From Volvariella volvacea V23 (Eukaryota; Basidiomycota; Agaricomycetes; Agaricales; Pluteaceae): DNA of 64,000 nucleotides. Numbering within the stretch: position 1 is the first letter of the stretch; each line of letters starts with the position of its first letter. The notes beneath the pieces were generated by a model, which searched no databases, was not told the DNA's origin, and saw only the letters and a program-made list of their open reading frames with translations. Position numbers and translations under genes: made by a program. The DNA is taken from the NCBI GenBank assembly GCA_000349905.1, contig KB722740.1, forward strand, positions 1,465,309-1,529,308, read 5' to 3'. Below, in pieces: positions 59,382-64,000 of the stretch.

Positions 59382-61031
59382 GACTATGCGATTTCCTTGG
59401 CAGACAATGAACAAGACGGGGGGAGTGGGGGAGTGGGAAGAAGAGCACGACGAGGGCGTGAAGGACGGTTGAACTGGACAGCTTAATATTCGGTCGGGTA
59501 AGTAAGGTACAGTGAACAGTGACAAAATAAAGCGAGAATTAAACGAGAGGGAGGCGAGGATTTAAGGGTTAGAGTTTGACAGTGTTCGGGATTGCATTGT
59601 TCAATATTAAATTCAATATCTCTTCAGTTTCAAAAGGTCGCTCACCTACTTGAAGGAGCTTGCCCACATTCGGACTGCTTCGCCTTCACTGAGAAGACAT
59701 GGCATATCATTTACGAACAACGCTCGCACGCAATACCCCGTGTCCATAGCATCAAGATCGGGTTTTGTTGTTTTGCGGAGGATTCAGGATCTATGGTAGA
59801 CAGGTATTTTGCTTCGTCGTTCGTGTGCGGAATAACCAGGACCGGTCCCACCTCGCAGCTTGATGTTGGAGGCCATAGTTAGAACAGGATATGTCGCTTG
59901 GCACTCGGAAGCATCCTCCATGATAGGTTGTGAGTATAATGGCGCAAAAATCCTACGCGGCCGTTCCAAGCGCATCAAGAACACAGGTAGTCGTCATGCC
60001 GCGATCTGGACACCTCAGGCCTCCTAAGCGAGGTTATAGGCGCAGCTCGGCGACACAGGAGTCGAAACACACCGGTTTCAAACGACTGCCTTTAGATACG
60101 GGTCGAGGGCACGAACTCCGCGTAGCGCCCTGGGAGTGGCAGCAAACCCGACATGGATGTCCTCGGTGGATTCGCCAGGACTCTCAAGTGCTCCCTGATG
60201 CCGTACATGTCACCTCTATAAGGGAATGTTGAGCTTGTCAACAGGCCATGCTTATAAAGCCATAATCCATGTCCACAGCGATGGCCATCACACTGTCAAA
60301 AGGTGCAAACCACATATAGGATGCACAGTGTGCATCGTCGCTGTGCCGTGGTCTCGGCTGGGCTTCAGCATCCGATGTCCAGGTGGGCTGACACTTACAG
60401 TAATTGCACCGTCCCTGGAATGGCGGCGATACAATTTGTGGGCCCAACGCATTCCGGCGACTTATATTTGACGTGTTGTCGACCACTTCTGTGTCACCCA
60501 CCATCGAGACGCTGCGCAGACAGACTCCATTGATCAGCATCGTCGCCGAAAGGTCAGTGGCCAAGGGCTGACGTCGAGCCAGGTTATATATGTTCCACTT
60601 GCATTCCGGCTACATTCCTGGGCGGAAGTTGCCTGGGGTCATTGACGGCCGAACAGAGCCGCAGAATGCCGCCGGATCCCACCACGATGTGAGGCAAGTC
60701 GCCGGAACAAAAGTGCTTAAGTGCGATTTGCTGATAAATTTCATATTTAGCGTCCTCAGCATCATGTCACAAGTTTTGCATCGAGCGAGGGGAACGGGCC
60801 TCCTCGTTTAAATAACATGACTCGTCCCCACCCCAATGTTCCTCCCTCCAGCCTTCCTGACCCTCGCCGTCTTCGTCGTTACCCCCGTCACCCTCGCGGT
60901 CCCACAATTTTTTCGTCTTGGGAGCTGCGACCTCGTGTCAATAAACGGATCCTATCCTAATAATAATTCCTGTCCCCGATTCTTATCAAGTCCGCGGGAG
61001 CAGTTCGCATTTCCCATTCCTCCCAGCAATC
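59382..61031. other. Intergenic region between divergent MFS genes
   Basis: About 1.65 kb, holding both promoters. Short frames here lack motifs. No gene, RNA or element recognised. Confidence 0.5.
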
Positions 61032-63106
61032 ATGTCCACAGCAACGATAGTCCACGAACGCGACGAAGAATCCGCATCTGAAAAAACTGTATCGCAAAAT
61101 GGCGTGGAGAAGGAGGTAGAAGAGAGTCCCGCAGCACCGGTATCTGATTTCCCTGAGGGTGGATTGAGGGCCTGGATGGTTGTTGCCGGTGTGTGAGTGA
61201 TACTTCGACGAGTTCTGTCTCCAATGGTGGAAAGCGATTGAGACGCGCTTTTTATTAGATGGATCGTCCAGCTTTGTACTTTCGGGTGAGTTCTAGCCCT
61301 GCATCGATTTTGGCGTCGCGTATTAAATTGCACCAGGTATACTAACGCTTATGGCGTTTATAATGGTGTGTAAGGTCCCTGCTTACACCCGATCATGCGA
61401 TCACTCAAGCGATTATACGCGTTCAGATTTTTATGTTCGCGAGTACCTTGCTCCCAAATATTCCTCGTCCCAGATCAGGTAGGACAAAGTTGATATCTTG
61501 GCAAATCGCCGTCTGACAACTCTTCAGTTGGATCGGGAGCTTCCAACTTATGATCGTCATGTCAATTGGCCTCATTACGGGACGGGGTTTCGACATCGGT
61601 TATTTGTGAGTTTTGCTTCCTTTACTCTATGGTTACTGTGGTTGACGCAATTCTAGCTGGCATCTGATGATCGGGGGCTCTGTTCTCTTTGTCTTCTGTC
61701 TGTTCATGCTGTCCTTGTCCCAACCGGGTCAATATTATCAGGTCTGTCAGGTTTTACTCTGATTGATACGTTGACAGCGACTTAATTTTCATCTAGATAT
61801 TCCTGGCTCAAGGTGTAGGGCTCGGAATGGCTATTGGGGCAACTTATATTCCTGGCCTTGGCATCGTGTCACATTATTTCAAGCGGAGGAGAGCACTAGC
61901 TCTTGGCATTGCTGCATCGGTGAGTCCGCCAGGATGAAGTCTACCTTCAATCAAATCAACTCGATTACAAGGGTTCCGCTGTTGGGGGTACCCTTCACCC
62001 AATCATGCTTAACCAATGGTTCCATGGGTCGCTAGGATTCCACAACGGTGTGCGGGCTAGCGCTGGGTTCAATGCCGGATTGCTCGTAATCGCATTATCG
62101 ATGATGAAACTACGGCTACCACCTGCACCAAGGCGGGCTTCATTCCGAATTCTCTTATCCTTTTTTCATGATACACCTTACATGTTCACGGTCATTGGGT
62201 ATGTCCATTTTCCATGAAATCCAGTGGTAGTTAAATCAGGATTCTCTCACAGCACGTTCTTCAACCTGTTAGGGTTGTATTTCCCATTCTTCTTCCTACA
62301 GTTGAATGCCGTGATTAATGGTGTCGACGAAAAACTTGCTTTCTATGTTGTAAGTCGCCTTGACTCGCGAACACCCGAAAACGTTCACCCATACTTTCCC
62401 TAGCTTGCAATGCTAAACGGTGGCAGCATGTTTGGGCGAATAGTTCCCAATTTCTTCGTCCACAAATTTGGCCCTTTCAACGCCATCATCCCATGCATTG
62501 CAATCTGCTCCCTCTTAATTTTCTGCACGCTGGCTATCAAAGATGCTGCAGGAACTATTGTCTTCGCGTTGTTGTATGGCTTCTTCTCTGGCGGCTGTAC
62601 GTATTCGCCATTCCACGTTGTCGTGCGAGCATGCTCTTGCCGATTACTCATCCAATCTATTTCTACATCGTTTATCAATAGATGTCGGCGTCATTGCGCC
62701 TCTCGTTGGTTCTTTGGCACAGAGCGATGCCGAAATTGGAGCACGGCTAGGCCTGTGCTTCACATTTACAGGTAAGGGCTACTTCCCTTTAGACTCATTG
62801 GAGGATAGACGCACTATCTTCTCATACTTCTCCCTATCATCCACTTGCCGCATTGATTCTGACCATTCCTCGCGTATTTGATATAGGTATCGGCGCCCTA
62901 ATAGGTAAGTTTAATAATATTTCGAACCGGATTGGTGTGTACTCATGCCACGCTTAGGATCACCGATTGCTGGAGCTTTGCTTACCACTGAATACCGCTG
63001 GTGGAGGCCAATTTTATTCTCAGGCCTGTCCGTCGCCACTGGAGCAGTCCTATTTTCAATCTCGCGTTTCCTCGTGTCCCGAAGAAAAGGAACACAACTG
63101 CTATAG
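61032..63106 (+). CDS. MFS transporter, monocarboxylate-permease type (paralog 2, 13 exons)
   Basis: Same family as the gene at 56496. Thirteen exons (61032-61192, 61259-61285, 61337-61365, 61427-61478, 61528-61605, 61657-61741, 61797-61919, 61972-62198, 62253-62349, 62404-62596, 62682-62771, 62887-62904, 62958-63106) encode 442 residues. Blocks in order: FPEGGLRAWMVVAGVWIVQL, YTNAYGVYN, WIGSFQLMIVMSIGLI, QGVGLGMAIGATYIPGLGIV, HPIMLNQWFHGSLGFHNGVR, FGRIVPNFFVHKFGPFN, AEIGARLGL, then a basic SRRKGTQLL end. The acidic N-terminus and central loop are cytosolic by family topology. Substrate is unknown; monocarboxylates are the family precedent. Confidence 0.88.
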
Positions 63107-64000
63107 ACCAACACGTTGCCACGGCCCTCTGGTACCGCGTCAGCAGAATAATAAAGGGGAAAAGCTGCTCGGAGGTCTCCTCAATATCTCGGCGGCACGA
63201 GAAAAACACGTCGCAGGAGACTCCGGATGTGATTATTCTTGAACGACGGAAGGATAGTGGCCTCTGATCTTAGTGGGAGACGACTTTTTGACGGACTTCA
63301 TAGTTTCTTCACTGGAATAGGTCATATATCGTAATTTATACATGCTATCTTCTGGAGGGTTTTCTGCACTTTTTCCGCTCATTGCTGGATTATTTGCTGG
63401 CCTCGGTGTCCAAAAGCGGGCCGCGGTGACATTTGCTCCGGTTATCATAAACGCCGACGCCGGACGTCTCTTTCGCTTTTTGGCGCTTTTTGGAGTCATT
63501 GCGGCGACAACAAATGTATCGCGTCATTCAATTTCAACCCTCTTTATCATTGAAATCAAAGCGTAAAGATACATCCCACCTCAGAGAAACGGCCTGCCTC
63601 TCCCAGGCTGGTCAGCGCCAATATTGCATCAACGCGACACAGCAGCATGGTAATCAAGTTGTGGGGATGCAAGAATTTGCAATTTCCGATGACTGATTCT
63701 CTGGAAAATGCTTTCTTCGTCGGCCTACGTGCGGGTCAGAGGCGTTCGCCATCACGGCAACCACGAACTTACTGATTAACCTGAACCCAAAATACATACA
63801 CCTTGAACTATTTATCAAGAGATATTCATAATTCCGCCAGATAGGGGTGCATGGATGAGGTGGATTCCCCAGAAGATATGAACAGTTCGGCGGGTTAGGA
63901 AGTGTCTAATGGCAGTAATCGCGATAGAACTTTCGGTAAGATGCACCTTTTGTATTCGGGGACCATTAATTATAAAGTCAGCCATGGATCACTGAGGGCA
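63107..64000. other. Right end of window, no firm gene
   Basis: A plus-strand frame at 63342-63566 has a hydrophobic run (FSALFPLIAGLFAGLGVQ), and its complement is also open; neither shows a family motif, and I could not join exons. Could be 3' flank or a decayed membrane-protein exon. Confidence 0.4.

Noticed and set aside
62911..63114. Minus-strand frame at the end of MFS paralog 2
   Set aside because: Antisense of the last transporter exon.

Overview
The window looks like nuclear DNA of a wood- or litter-decaying basidiomycete (Agaricomycetes). The reasons are very intron-dense genes with introns of mostly 50-65 nt, a class II (ligninolytic-type) heme peroxidase, a class I hydrophobin, CFEM proteins ending in GPI-like tails, expanded F-box paralogs and tandem Zn2Cys6 regulators. 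Three runs of exactly 100 N (15938-16037, 30389-30488, 50281-50380) are assembly gap placeholders. No computation was available; exon boundaries come from reading GT/GC-AG sites and checking that the exons join in frame. 

Layout. 1-2.2 kb: autophagy kinase ATG1, cut by the left edge. 4-16 kb: a fast-evolving block with three F-box paralogs (4.9, 9.9 and 12.5 kb, the last broken), a manganese-peroxidase-like gene (7.5 kb) and three CFEM genes (11.5, 14.1 and 15.2 kb). Within it, one F-box/CFEM pair is tandemly duplicated as a segment of about 2.6 kb. 16.2-18.6 kb: an A/T-rich, gene-free tract with a candidate solo LTR and a candidate inverted-repeat element. 18.6-20.7 kb: a trypsin-fold protease-like gene with unusual GC-AG introns and an in-frame, stop-free intron. 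22.5-29.4 kb: two tandem Zn2Cys6 transcription factors that differ by intron gain or loss. 29.9-33.0 kb: mitochondrial ribosomal protein uL14m and hexokinase. 33.7-38.9 kb: a second F-box array (one intact, two broken copies), with a stray copy of the hexokinase 3' end between copies. 39.1-41.9 kb: ATP synthase gamma and eIF2-beta, head to head. 42.8-43.8 kb: a decayed gene of unknown family. 44.5-56.2 kb: a mostly housekeeping block, with CAF-1 WD40 subunit, the FG nucleoporin Nup54/57, ribosomal protein eL27, a class I hydrophobin, two unresolved small coding tracts and RPB9. 56.5-63.1 kb: two divergent monocarboxylate-type MFS transpor­ters with the same ancestral exon plan, one carrying five extra introns. 

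How it fits together: conserved housekeeping genes (ATG1, uL14m, HXK, ATP3, eIF2-beta, CAF-1, Nup54/57, eL27, RPB9) are separated by accessory blocks in which small families multiply and decay locally: F-box proteins (six copies, three broken), CFEM proteins (three), Zn2Cys6 regulators (two) and MFS transporters (two). Secreted or surface products (peroxidase, CFEM, hydrophobin) all sit in or beside accessory stretches. I found no convincing new multi-gene system. The best candidates for something undescribed are the co-duplicated F-box/CFEM pair, the protease-like gene with twin 53-nt GC-AG introns, and the natural intron gain/loss comparisons.
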